Shown here piece by piece: positions 45,442 to 53,080 of a stretch of DNA of 64,000 nt (positions are counted from its first letter, which is position 1; the number at the start of each line of letters is the position of its first letter). The stretch covers positions 860,090 to 924,089 of the forward strand of contig CANMKR010000001.1 of assembly GCA_947498625.1 (NCBI GenBank). Reading direction: 5' to 3'. The translations under genes and the position numbers were made by a program. Below the pieces are notes generated by a model. The model searched no databases. It was not told where the DNA came from and saw only the letters and a list, made by a program, of their open reading frames with translations. This DNA is from an uncultured Kangiella sp. (GTDB lineage Bacteria > Pseudomonadota > Gammaproteobacteria > Enterobacterales > Kangiellaceae).

Positions 45442-47400
45442 ATGTTTAAGAAAATTCTAATGCTAGTAATCTTGAGCGGCATGATATTGTCTTGCTCTAA
45501 TGATTCCGATACCCCAAAAGCTCAAGTCACTAAAAAACAACTCATAAAAAGTGGCTGGTTACAAAATACATTGCCGGCTAATGCTTTAGCTTATGCACGC
45601 TTGCCTAACCCATGGTTCATTTTTTCAGGCCAGGACAATGGCTTTGAATATGCTCAATCTAATGCTGGTCACAACCAGCAGATCCAAGCAATCCGAGATG
45701 CTTTTTTAAGTAGGTTTGTGGATGCATCGCATATTCCAAATAAAGAAGCATTAAATCTATTACTTAAACATACTAATGCGCCGATTGAGTTGGCAGTTTT
45801 GCAAGAAAGACCAGGGCAAATAATGCCGGTGCTAGTCTTGGCTACTCAATTTGATTATTCAAGTCAGGCCGAATTCTCCGAGCAATTCCAACAAATTTTA
45901 AACGGCTTGCCAATGATCCAAGAGTTATCGGCGATCAATCAAGCTGGTGAAGGCGAATTATCCATTCAAGGCGGTAGCGTCCATTATCGCTTTGATGAAT
46001 CTAATGGTCATTTTAGATTGATGTTTGGGATGTTCGACATGAGCACCTTAAAAGCCGTGGCCGAACAATTAAAACCGGGTCAACCTGATTCTATGCAAGA
46101 GTTGCAAGAGCGCGTTGATACCAGCGGCCAAGGCTTGTTTGCTTGGGTAAATGGCAAGGATTTAATGCCAATGGCTGAAATGATGTTGTCTCCTTATGAA
46201 ATGCAACCTTTTAAGGAAATGGGTCTTGAGCAGCTTAATGCACTTGCTTTAGGTTACGGCACCGCTAGTAACAAAAGTCGTCTTCGTTTAGCAATGGATA
46301 TGCCTTATGTAGGAGTTCGTCAGTTTTTACCTAAGGTAGAAAATAAGATTTCAGTAAAAACGGTGGGTGAGCCCAGTGCTTTTGGCATGGTTTCTATTCC
46401 ATCTTATGCTCAGTTAGAACAAATTATCACTAGAGCTGAGGAAGCAAATGCACAGGAAATTTTAGCTGAACTTGAAGCTGAAACTACGCAAGTTCTCGGC
46501 ATTGGATTTAAAGACTTGATGTCAATTTTTGGCCCAGAGTTAACCGTTTACAAGGATACAGTTGGGACTTTCTCTTCGGTTCGGTTGAACGATAAAGCCG
46601 GCTTGCAGAGCCTAATCAAAAAGCTTAAGGATTCTGGTCATGGTGATTATCAAATTCGTAAATACAATGGTCAAGAGATACACCATTTAAGCTTTCAACT
46701 GGCTAACGATGACAATCTTCCAGAATTGCCTAATGCTTCGGCGACTGAGTTTTTTGCAATATTAATGCAGATGAGTAGCCATCTGTTTTGGTTAGAAGAA
46801 GATGGCCATATGATTTTTGCTTCAATTCCGCAGCCTTTAATGGAACGATTGGATAAAGGCGCAAAGGTTGATTTAGCCTCTTGGATCGCTAAAAACCAAG
46901 GACAGAATATTGATAATGCTTTATTCGCGGCCAGTGGCACTTTTGATGATTTATCGCGCAGTGCCTACCACACTTATATTGAACTACTGTTGTTAGCTTC
47001 TGAGTTGGTTGACTCAAAAATGGATGTTATGGCTTTTCCATCGGCCAATAAATTAGCATTTGCCAATGAAGGCACTTTAGGTCTACAAATTGACTCAACC
47101 GATAACCTATTTGCTATGGAACTGACTTTTGAGCAAGGGCCATTAGATCTCTTGCATGCCGCTGGTAGTATGCAGGTGTTTGCAGTTGGTGGAATCTTGG
47201 CTGCAGTGGCAATTCCTGCGTATCAAGATTATGTTGATCGCAGTAAGGCTTATCAGCGTGATATAGAGGCCTTAAGAGAAATGAGGGACCAACCTAGAGT
47301 TTATCCAGAGCAGTTTGATGACTCAGTTATCGAAATTGAAAGTGAAGTCATTGAGTCGGTTGAAGACGAGATTGAAGAAACGATTATAGATGATCAATAG
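45442..47400 (+). CDS. Large lipoprotein with a C-terminal pilin-like helix
   Basis: 652 aa from ATG 45442; a GTG at 45430 would add four residues. Lipobox MILSC. The body has three similar modules (for example SGQGLFAWVNGKDLMPMAE and FGMVSIPSYAQLEQII) that resemble DUF3352-type repeats, though I am not certain. Near the C terminus, residues 584-602 read GILAAVAIPAYQDYVDRSK, except that the first pair is GGI: this is almost the standard hydrophobic helix of type IV pilins. No prepilin cleavage site precedes it. A very acidic tail follows (EIESEVIESVEDEIEET). Odd and possibly a new arrangement. Confidence 0.7.
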   Translation: MFKKILMLVILSGMILSCSNDSDTPKAQVTKKQLIKSGWLQNTLPANALAYARLPNPWFIFSGQDNGFEYAQSNAGHNQQIQAIRDAFLSRFVDASHIPNKEALNLLLKHTNAPIELAVLQERPGQIMPVLVLATQFDYSSQAEFSEQFQQILNGLPMIQELSAINQAGEGELSIQGGSVHYRFDESNGHFRLMFGMFDMSTLKAVAEQLKPGQPDSMQELQERVDTSGQGLFAWVNGKDLMPMAEMMLSPYEMQPFKEMGLEQLNALALGYGTASNKSRLRLAMDMPYVGVRQFLPKVENKISVKTVGEPSAFGMVSIPSYAQLEQIITRAEEANAQEILAELEAETTQVLGIGFKDLMSIFGPELTVYKDTVGTFSSVRLNDKAGLQSLIKKLKDSGHGDYQIRKYNGQEIHHLSFQLANDDNLPELPNASATEFFAILMQMSSHLFWLEEDGHMIFASIPQPLMERLDKGAKVDLASWIAKNQGQNIDNALFAASGTFDDLSRSAYHTYIELLLLASELVDSKMDVMAFPSANKLAFANEGTLGLQIDSTDNLFAMELTFEQGPLDLLHAAGSMQVFAVGGILAAVAIPAYQDYVDRSKAYQRDIEALREMRDQPRVYPEQFDDSVIEIESEVIESVEDEIEETIIDDQ

Positions 47401-47413
47401 TTTGTAAATTACA

Positions 47414-47441
47414 AAAAAGCCCAGCTGATGCTGGGCTTTTT
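47414..47441. terminator. Bidirectional intrinsic terminator
   Basis: AAAAAGCCCAGC (47414-47425), TGAT, GCTGGGCTTTTT (47430-47441): a 12-bp perfect stem between convergent genes. Confidence 0.9.
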
Positions 47442-47461
47442 AATGTCTTTTAGCGAAGAAA

Positions 47462-48076
47462 CTAAGCAACGATATCCAATAACTCAATATCGAATACTAA
47501 AGCTTGGTATGGACCAATGTCGCCACCAGCGCCTTGCGCGCCATAGGCTAAGGCATAAGGGATATAAAGCTTCCACTTAGAACCTACCGGCATTAGCTGA
47601 AGCGCTTCTGTCCATCCTTTAATAACGCCACCCACTGGGAACTCAGCTGGTTGCCCACGACGGTACGAGCTATCGAACTCTTTACCATCGATTAAAGTAC
47701 CTGCGTAGTGAGTTTTCACTGTTGAAGCGGCGGTTGGGATTTCACCAGTACCAGTTTCTATAACTTCATATTGTAAGCCTGATTCTAAAACAGTCACTTC
47801 TTCGCGTTTAGCGTTTTCCGCTAAAAAAGCTTCACCTTCAGCGGCAAATTTCTCAGCATCTGCTGCTTGCTGCGCTTGCAGTTGCTGCTGGATTTCTTGG
47901 AAAGCAGCATTGATATCATTAGGGTCAACTTGTGGTGCTTGACCGTTGAAAGCATCTTGTAAGCCAGCCACTAGTGCAGTTAATTCAACGCCTTTGAATG
48001 CGCCGTGGGCTTGTTGGCCCATTTGCATGCCAATGCCATAAGAAGCTCTAGCTTCGGTAGTTTTAAAATCAGACAT
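47462..48076 (-). CDS. fklB: FKBP-type peptidyl-prolyl isomerase, FklB-like
   Basis: 204 aa. An N-terminal dimerisation domain (TEARASYGIGMQMGQQ) with a Gln/Ala-rich helix (IQQQLQAQQAADAEKF) precedes the FKBP domain: VKTHYAGTLIDGKEFDSSYR, GWTEALQLMPVGSKWKLYIP and an ending VFDIELLDI. No signal peptide, so it is cytoplasmic like E. coli FklB, not FkpA. It catalyses cis-trans proline isomerisation. Confidence 0.9.
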   Translation of the reverse strand: MSDFKTTEARASYGIGMQMGQQAHGAFKGVELTALVAGLQDAFNGQAPQVDPNDINAAFQEIQQQLQAQQAADAEKFAAEGEAFLAENAKREEVTVLESGLQYEVIETGTGEIPTAASTVKTHYAGTLIDGKEFDSSYRRGQPAEFPVGGVIKGWTEALQLMPVGSKWKLYIPYALAYGAQGAGGDIGPYQALVFDIELLDIVA

Positions 48077-48282
48077 AATAATCTCTTGGTTATGAATTCT
48101 TTAGATAAAGAGTGAGTAAACGGATTGATAGGCTAGTATCTGGGGGCATCTTTAGATTATTAAAGGGGGAAACTCAATTTTTGTTATCAGGGTAAAATGC
48201 TGTTAAAAATGCATGGTCACTAGTGTGTTTCTTCAAGAATTTAGCGATAATGCCGCTAACTCTTAATAATACAAATATCAAT

Positions 48283-49185
48283 ATGTGGTTTAAAAACTGC
48301 TACATCTACTTACTGAATAAAGAAACCGAGCTTTCGGCAGAGTCATTAACAGAAAAACTTGAGTCACACCGATTTTCTGAAGTCGGTCGGCAGGAAGCTG
48401 AAAGGGTGGGCTGGATATCCCCTCTAAGTCGGAACCTGGAGACTCTAGTACACTCAGCTAATGGTTGTCATTTGGTCTGTTTACGCAAAGAACAAAAAGT
48501 AATCCCAGCCAGTATGCTCAAAGAGCGCTTGGAAGATAGAGTGCAGGCAATTGAAAATAATGAAGGACGCAAAGTCTATGGCAAAGAAAAAAGCGCGCTA
48601 AAAGATGACATCCTAAGCTTGTTAAAGCCTAAAGCTCTGACTAAATCCAATCATACCTTTGGCTATTTTGATTTTAGGAATCAACTGTTAGTGGTGAATG
48701 CAGGTTCTAATGGAGTTGCCGATACCTTTGTTCAGCTTTTGATTGATTCACTTGGAACCTTGGGCGCCGTTAAACTGATTGGTGAAGAAAATCCAAGTCA
48801 AATTATGAATCAGTGGCTATTGGATAGTATGCCGGATGCCTGGTCTTTGACTGGCCAATATGAACTTAAGGATCCAAAAGATGAGCGAGTGGCTAAATTC
48901 AAAGATAACGAAGCGAATAATAGCTTGATTCATGAGTTGATTGAAGATGGCTACTGGCTACAAAAGTTAGGCATAAACTATCAAGATACTTTTAAAGCAG
49001 TGATTCAAAGTGATTTGCTAATAAAGAGCATCAAATACAGCGATGAGTTAGTTGCAGAAAATGATAATATAGATAAATCGGAACAGTATGCGCAATTTGA
49101 TGCTGACTTTGTTTTGATGACGCAAACCTTGGCTGGATTTATTGCTGAGTTGAAGCAGCTGTTTAAAGTTAAAATAGAACATTAA
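48283..49185 (+). CDS. rdgC: Recombination-associated protein RdgC
   Basis: 300 aa from ATG 48283 (MWFKNCYIYLLNK), which matches the family N terminus; 20 further upstream codons in frame are not conserved. The segment RQEAERVGWISPL and the C-terminal FVLMTQTLAGFIAEL fit RdgC, a ring-shaped DNA-binding dimer that restrains RecA. The protein is somewhat diverged from E. coli RdgC. It is followed after 24 bp by the 487-aa conserved gene. Confidence 0.88.
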   Translation: MWFKNCYIYLLNKETELSAESLTEKLESHRFSEVGRQEAERVGWISPLSRNLETLVHSANGCHLVCLRKEQKVIPASMLKERLEDRVQAIENNEGRKVYGKEKSALKDDILSLLKPKALTKSNHTFGYFDFRNQLLVVNAGSNGVADTFVQLLIDSLGTLGAVKLIGEENPSQIMNQWLLDSMPDAWSLTGQYELKDPKDERVAKFKDNEANNSLIHELIEDGYWLQKLGINYQDTFKAVIQSDLLIKSIKYSDELVAENDNIDKSEQYAQFDADFVLMTQTLAGFIAELKQLFKVKIEH

Positions 49186-49209
49186 AGCGGAAAATCACTA
49201 GGAATTATT

Positions 49210-50673
49210 GTGAACGAAACTAATCACGACAAGAAGCATGACCAAAAACATGATAAGGCTTTAAGTACTGAGCAAAAAGCACTATCCATCAATCTTGATA
49301 ATAATCAGTATGGTACTTTTGTTGAAATTGGTGCAGGTCAGGAGGTCGCTCGCCAGTTTTTCTCAGCGGGCGCCGCTGCGGGAACCGTCGCCAAAACCAT
49401 GTCTGCTTATGACATGCAAGTCAGTGATGATATTTACGGTAAAGCTGGGCGCTATGTCAGTCGTGAGCGACTAGAACAAATGCTCAGTCATGAGTATGAA
49501 CTCTTGCATAAGCGGTTAGGCGAGGTTCGCCCGCAAGAAACTCAATATTTCAGTTATGCCGCGACGGTTACCGCAAAAAGTTATTCCCAGAAAAATGAAT
49601 GTCACGGTTGGATTGGAATTAAATTTCAGCCAGAAGCTGATGCAGAAGCTAGCGAAATCATTATGCACGTTCGCATGCTAGATGATACTAATCGTGAGCA
49701 ATCTGAAGCGCTTGGTATCTTTGGGGTTAACGTGGTTTACGGTGCTTTTCACTATAAAGATAAGCCCAAAGTTTTTATTGAATCTTTGTTAGATAACTTA
49801 GTGGATGGTTTTGGTCAGAAGCGAATAGAAGTGGATTTGATTCACTTCTCTGGAAATCAATTTGAAGCCATTGAAAACCGTTTGATGAATTTACACCTGG
49901 TGCGTTCTTGGTGCTGTCGTGCGGTAATGTTTGATGCGCAAGGCGAGTCAGAAGTTCCAGGCAGTCTGCTACGTAAGAAAGATGTAATGGTTATTCGTGG
50001 ATCTTTTAAACCACCCACGAAAGTGCATTTGGATATGACTGAAGCTGCCATGCAGCAGTTTTTAAAAGAAGATGGCATAAATCCAGAAAAAGTATGTACC
50101 GTTGCTGAAATCACGATGGCTGAACTGGCTTCAGACGATGATGAAACCGATGCTAGTTTCTTGGCACGTGTTGATTTGCTGAATAAGCTGGGCTACAACG
50201 TATTAATTTCAGATTATCTGCGTTTCTTCCGGTTGCGTTCTTGGATGCGTCGTTATACCCAGAATCGCATTGGTATTGTTCTCAGCATCTTAGATTTCGA
50301 TCAGTTGTTTAATGAAGAATATTACGAAGGTTTAGAAGGCGGGATTTTAGAAGCCATGGGAAAACTCTTCTCTGGCAACACCAACGTTTATGTGTATCCG
50401 ACTCGCGTGAATGGTGGCCTGATTACCCTGGATAATGTAAAAGTTTCTGAAAATACTCATTATTTATTACAGCACTTGAAAGACAATAAATTATTGGTAG
50501 CAACCGAAACTTGGAACGATGAAAACCTGCATATTTCGGCGCATAACATTGCTAAAGAAATTCCTTTGGGACAAGGCGACTGGGAGAAGCAGTTACCGGA
50601 AGCTATTCGCGATGAAATTAAAGATAAATGTATGTTCGGTTATTGCGAACTGCCTGAATTACCTTCGGATTAA
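49210..50673 (+). CDS. Conserved protein of unknown function with a nucleotidyltransferase-like motif
   Basis: 487 aa from GTG 49210. After a His/Lys/Asp-rich start, residues 26-75 (LSINLDNNQYGTFVEIGAGQ, then RQFFSAGAAAGTVAKTMSAY) are strikingly conserved-looking. Near residue 260, VMVIRGSFKPPTKVHLDM resembles the G-x-F-x-P-x-H-x-x-H loop of nicotinamide/nicotinate-nucleotide adenylyltransferases, in variant form. Such proteins carry conflicting automatic names (adenylyltransferase; TonB-dependent receptor). No signal peptide or barrel is present, so a receptor is unlikely. The function should be considered unknown. It lies between rdgC and the YchJ-type gene. Confidence 0.6.
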   Translation: MNETNHDKKHDQKHDKALSTEQKALSINLDNNQYGTFVEIGAGQEVARQFFSAGAAAGTVAKTMSAYDMQVSDDIYGKAGRYVSRERLEQMLSHEYELLHKRLGEVRPQETQYFSYAATVTAKSYSQKNECHGWIGIKFQPEADAEASEIIMHVRMLDDTNREQSEALGIFGVNVVYGAFHYKDKPKVFIESLLDNLVDGFGQKRIEVDLIHFSGNQFEAIENRLMNLHLVRSWCCRAVMFDAQGESEVPGSLLRKKDVMVIRGSFKPPTKVHLDMTEAAMQQFLKEDGINPEKVCTVAEITMAELASDDDETDASFLARVDLLNKLGYNVLISDYLRFFRLRSWMRRYTQNRIGIVLSILDFDQLFNEEYYEGLEGGILEAMGKLFSGNTNVYVYPTRVNGGLITLDNVKVSENTHYLLQHLKDNKLLVATETWNDENLHISAHNIAKEIPLGQGDWEKQLPEAIRDEIKDKCMFGYCELPELPSD

Positions 50674-50689
50674 TCGTTTTAAACCAGTC

Positions 50690-51163
50690 ATGATATGCCC
50701 TTGCCAAGATAAAAGTGTTGCAAATGCAAAACTCTATGCAGATTGTTGTGAGCCTAAACACAAAGGTGTAACAAAAGCTCTATCGCCAGAAGAGTTAATG
50801 CGCTCTCGCTATAGTGCTTTTTCCTTAGGCCTAGGCCAGTATATATTTGATACCCACCATGCGGACTTTAGAAGTGGAACAATAGAAGATTATACTGCTA
50901 GCGCTCAATCTACTAACTGGTGCCGTTTAGAAGTTTTAGAATCTGAACGGTTAGATAATAAAGGTAAAGTAAATTTCAAAGCTTATTTTTTTGAAAAAGA
51001 TAAACTTCATTGCCTACACGAAATTTCCAACTTTGTATTAGAAGTCAATCAATGGTTTTATACCGATGGTGATTATCAACCGAAGAAAGTTGTTAAAATA
51101 TCACGAAACGATCCTTGTCCCTGTGGCAGCGGTATAAAAGCAAAAAAGTGCCACCTTAAATAG
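50690..51163 (+). CDS. YchJ/UPF0225 family protein with two SEC-C motifs
   Basis: 157 aa from ATG 50690; the frame is open further upstream, inside the previous gene, but the upstream part does not fit. It begins MICPCQDKSV with CCEPK, one metal-binding SEC-C-like motif, and ends NDPCPCGSGIKAKKCHLK, a canonical SEC-C zinc motif. The middle, PEELMRSRYSAFSLGLGQYI and FKAYFFEKDKLHCLHEIS, is the NTF2-like UPF0225 core. The function is unknown. Confidence 0.85.
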   Translation: MICPCQDKSVANAKLYADCCEPKHKGVTKALSPEELMRSRYSAFSLGLGQYIFDTHHADFRSGTIEDYTASAQSTNWCRLEVLESERLDNKGKVNFKAYFFEKDKLHCLHEISNFVLEVNQWFYTDGDYQPKKVVKISRNDPCPCGSGIKAKKCHLK

Positions 51164-51209
51164 CCACTTAAAATAGCAGCTAAATAGCCGCTTGAAAAAG
51201 AGATAAACT

Positions 51210-51437
51210 ATGGATGATTTAAAACAAATTGAACAGCAACTAGAAGAGCTGCAAACTAAAGTGGCTTTTCAAGATGATGCGATTGAACAACTGAATGAAA
51301 TTATTACCAAGCAAGACTCAATTATCCGAAAGATGGAAGAACGCTTTTTATTGATAGGCGAGAAAATTCAAGACATGGAAAGCCAAATGCCCAGTAAAGG
51401 TTTTAACCCTGCTGATGAGTTGCCACCGCATTACTGA
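51210..51437 (+). CDS. slyX: SlyX family protein
   Basis: 75 aa. An N-terminal coiled coil (about 4-52, QIEQQLEELQTKVAFQDDAI) and the ending ADELPPHY are the SlyX hallmarks. Its role is not established. It follows the YchJ-type gene and overlaps no other gene; the next ORF starts 2 bp after its stop. Confidence 0.88.
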   Translation: MDDLKQIEQQLEELQTKVAFQDDAIEQLNEIITKQDSIIRKMEERFLLIGEKIQDMESQMPSKGFNPADELPPHY

Positions 51438-51439
51438 TT

Positions 51440-52729
51440 ATGAAGTGTACTAACTGTAGAGTTTCTCATGATGAAAGGGCATTTGAGTATTTAGATGAAG
51501 GGAAACAAAAAAAACTGACAGAATGTCTTTTCTGTAGATATAACCCTAAGAGAAGCTTAGGCACTGTAACCTTCTTACTTTTTGGTCTTCTCTACTCTTC
51601 TAGCTATTACTTTTATAGTATATCTATTGCTCCAAAATTAAGTATATACATTTTTTTCATATGCACATTATACGCTTCATTTTGGATATCGACCTTTATC
51701 CATGAGATTGGCCATGCTGTTGGATGTTTATTAGTTAGATATAAGATTAAAGCTATTGTTGTTGGAGATATAGATAAAGGTAAACGATTTAACGTCTTTG
51801 GAATTATGATAATTTTTTCTTCTAAATTAAAGCATGGACTTGTATATCATGACTATGGTGAAAATCATTCTAAAACTAAGTGTTTTATAGTTACTCTGTT
51901 GGGACCACTATTTAATTTAATTACGTTTATTATTCTGTTTTTTTTGTTCTTAGATATGAGTTCGTACAAACATAATCTAATTGAAACCATATTATTAGGA
52001 GTTATAGCTTTTATAAGTCTTTTCTTTTTTTTTATTAATATATGGCCCTTTAAGACGAAAGAAGACAATAGGGATGGACTTGTTAGAGATGGTATAACTC
52101 TTAGAGAGCTTCTTACGAAAGACGATTATTTTCAGAGTATTCATAAAGATAGATTGAGATGCGAGTACATTAAGCTTCATAATGATGGGGAATATATCAA
52201 AGCTAAGAAGATTGCAGATGAGCTATACAGCAGCAGTGATAGAAATGTATTTGATAAGTTTAATTATGCTCTGAGTTTATTGCAGTCGGAAGAGTTTTAT
52301 AGATCGGAAATGCTATATATTGAGTTGCTCGAAAATAGTGTTGATGAAAGATTTAAAGGAGTTATCTATAACAATTTAGCTTGTATAGAGTTTGAGTATT
52401 TATTGCAAGGAAAGGGCGATATAGAGAAGTGTGAAAAATATATTTATGAATCGACTAAATACCTTAATAACATAATTAACCCTCTGCTTATATGGTGTAG
52501 GTTAGCTTATCATCGAGAAGAATATGATTTAGCTTTGGACTATTTTGACTTCTTGCAAGCACCAGAAGAAGGAAAAGAGTTAATATCAGGATATTACATC
52601 TATAAGGGGTTAACTCAGCTTCAGTTAAACATGAAGTCGGAAGGGGAGCAAAATATAAAAAAAGGTATCGGCATATTCCCTAATACATCTCTTATAAAAA
52701 AATTAGAGTTAGAAAAATTTGCAGTTTGA
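51440..52729 (+). CDS. M50 (site-2 protease-like) membrane protein with N-terminal Cys pairs and C-terminal TPRs
   Basis: 429 aa. An N-terminal mini zinc ribbon (MKCTNC, then CLFC at about 29-32) precedes membrane helices. The zinc motif HEIGHAVG (about 87-94) and, after two further helices, N-I-W-P-F-K-T-K-E-D-N-R-D-G match the M50 H-E-x-x-H and N-x-x-P-x(n)-D-G signatures. The C-terminal 180 residues look like tetratricopeptide helices (DLALDYFDFLQAPEEG). The gene is clearly more AT-rich than its neighbours and sits only 2 bp after slyX, suggesting insertion by transfer. Substrate unknown. Confidence 0.75.
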   Translation: MKCTNCRVSHDERAFEYLDEGKQKKLTECLFCRYNPKRSLGTVTFLLFGLLYSSSYYFYSISIAPKLSIYIFFICTLYASFWISTFIHEIGHAVGCLLVRYKIKAIVVGDIDKGKRFNVFGIMIIFSSKLKHGLVYHDYGENHSKTKCFIVTLLGPLFNLITFIILFFLFLDMSSYKHNLIETILLGVIAFISLFFFFINIWPFKTKEDNRDGLVRDGITLRELLTKDDYFQSIHKDRLRCEYIKLHNDGEYIKAKKIADELYSSSDRNVFDKFNYALSLLQSEEFYRSEMLYIELLENSVDERFKGVIYNNLACIEFEYLLQGKGDIEKCEKYIYESTKYLNNIINPLLIWCRLAYHREEYDLALDYFDFLQAPEEGKELISGYYIYKGLTQLQLNMKSEGEQNIKKGIGIFPNTSLIKKLELEKFAV

Positions 52730-52746
52730 AAATTAATCATTATAAT
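52718..52746 (+). promoter_or_regulatory. Candidate promoter for the leader-rtcB transcript
   Basis: TTTGCA (52718-52723), 17-bp spacer, perfect TATAAT (52741-52746), overlapping the end of the M50 gene. The start site would be near 52753, followed at once by a GTTTGC/GCAAAC hairpin (52757-52774). No clear promoter was seen between the terminator at 52939 and rtcB. Confidence 0.5.
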
Positions 52747-52803
52747 CCTCAGCCAAGTTTGCAATGGCGCAAACATTTTAAAGAATCGATTTGGAGGTTC
52801 CCG

Positions 52804-52845
52804 ATGAAACAATTTAATTATGATTGGAGTTTAGAACAAAGCTAA
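52804..52845 (+). CDS. Putative leader peptide MKQFNYDWSLEQS upstream of rtcB
   Basis: A 13-codon ORF with a near-perfect GGAGG Shine-Dalgarno at 52793-52797 (6-nt spacing), the best in the whole region. The stop codon is followed directly by the first arm of a chain of competing hairpins ending in an intrinsic terminator. This is the layout of a ribosome-controlled attenuator. The codons are diverse, not repeats of one amino acid; Asn, Tyr and Asp codons are adjacent. The ORF and its site are read directly from the bases; the role is inferred. Confidence 0.6.
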   Translation: MKQFNYDWSLEQS

Positions 52846-52939
52846 ACCTCGGGCACCTTTATGAAAAGCTCGAGGTAATTATTATCTCGAGCCAAGAATC
52901 CTAAAACCCTTGGCCTCGAAAGAGTCTAAGGGTTTTTTT
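52846..52939 (+). promoter_or_regulatory. Attenuator with mutually exclusive hairpins before rtcB
   Basis: Four competing helices: (1:2) ACCTCGGGC 52846-52854 with GCTCGAGGT 52868-52876, 9 bp; (2:3) GCTCGAG 52868-52874 with CTCGAGC 52886-52892, 7 bp; (3:4) TCGAGCCAAG 52887-52896 with CTTGGCCTCGA 52909-52919, 10 bp with one bulge; terminator AAAACCCTT 52903-52911 with AAGGGTTTT 52928-52936 plus Ts. A ribosome at the leader stop covers arm 1, so 2:3 forms and the terminator follows. A stalled ribosome frees arm 1, so 1:2 and then 3:4 form and the terminator is broken. Confidence 0.6.
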
Positions 52940-53011
52940 ATGCCTGTATTTATAGTTTATTCGTTGCGCTATAGGTTTAGGTGATCCAATGGCATGGGAT
53001 AAAAAGGACTG

Positions 53012-53028
53012 CTAATTTTTAAAATTAG
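53012..53028. other. AT-rich dyad upstream of rtcB
   Basis: CTAATTTT, T, AAAATTAG: 8-bp perfect arms around one base. It could be an operator. The rest of 52940-53080 holds nothing more than a good AAAGGAAAGG Shine-Dalgarno (53063-53072) before rtcB. Confidence 0.3.
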
Positions 53029-53080
53029 TTTTAGACAGTAGTGATACTGACAATATGAAAATAAAGGAAAGGTAAAGAAT

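Noticed and set aside
50519-50689. N-terminal extension of the YchJ-type protein
   Set aside because: The frame is open, but this part lies inside the 487-aa gene and is not like the family; ATG 50690 gives the usual MICPC start.
52940-53080. Sigma-54 promoter for rtcB
   Set aside because: TGGCA occurs at about 52990, but no TTGC(A/T) box stands at the required distance, and no rtcR gene is near.
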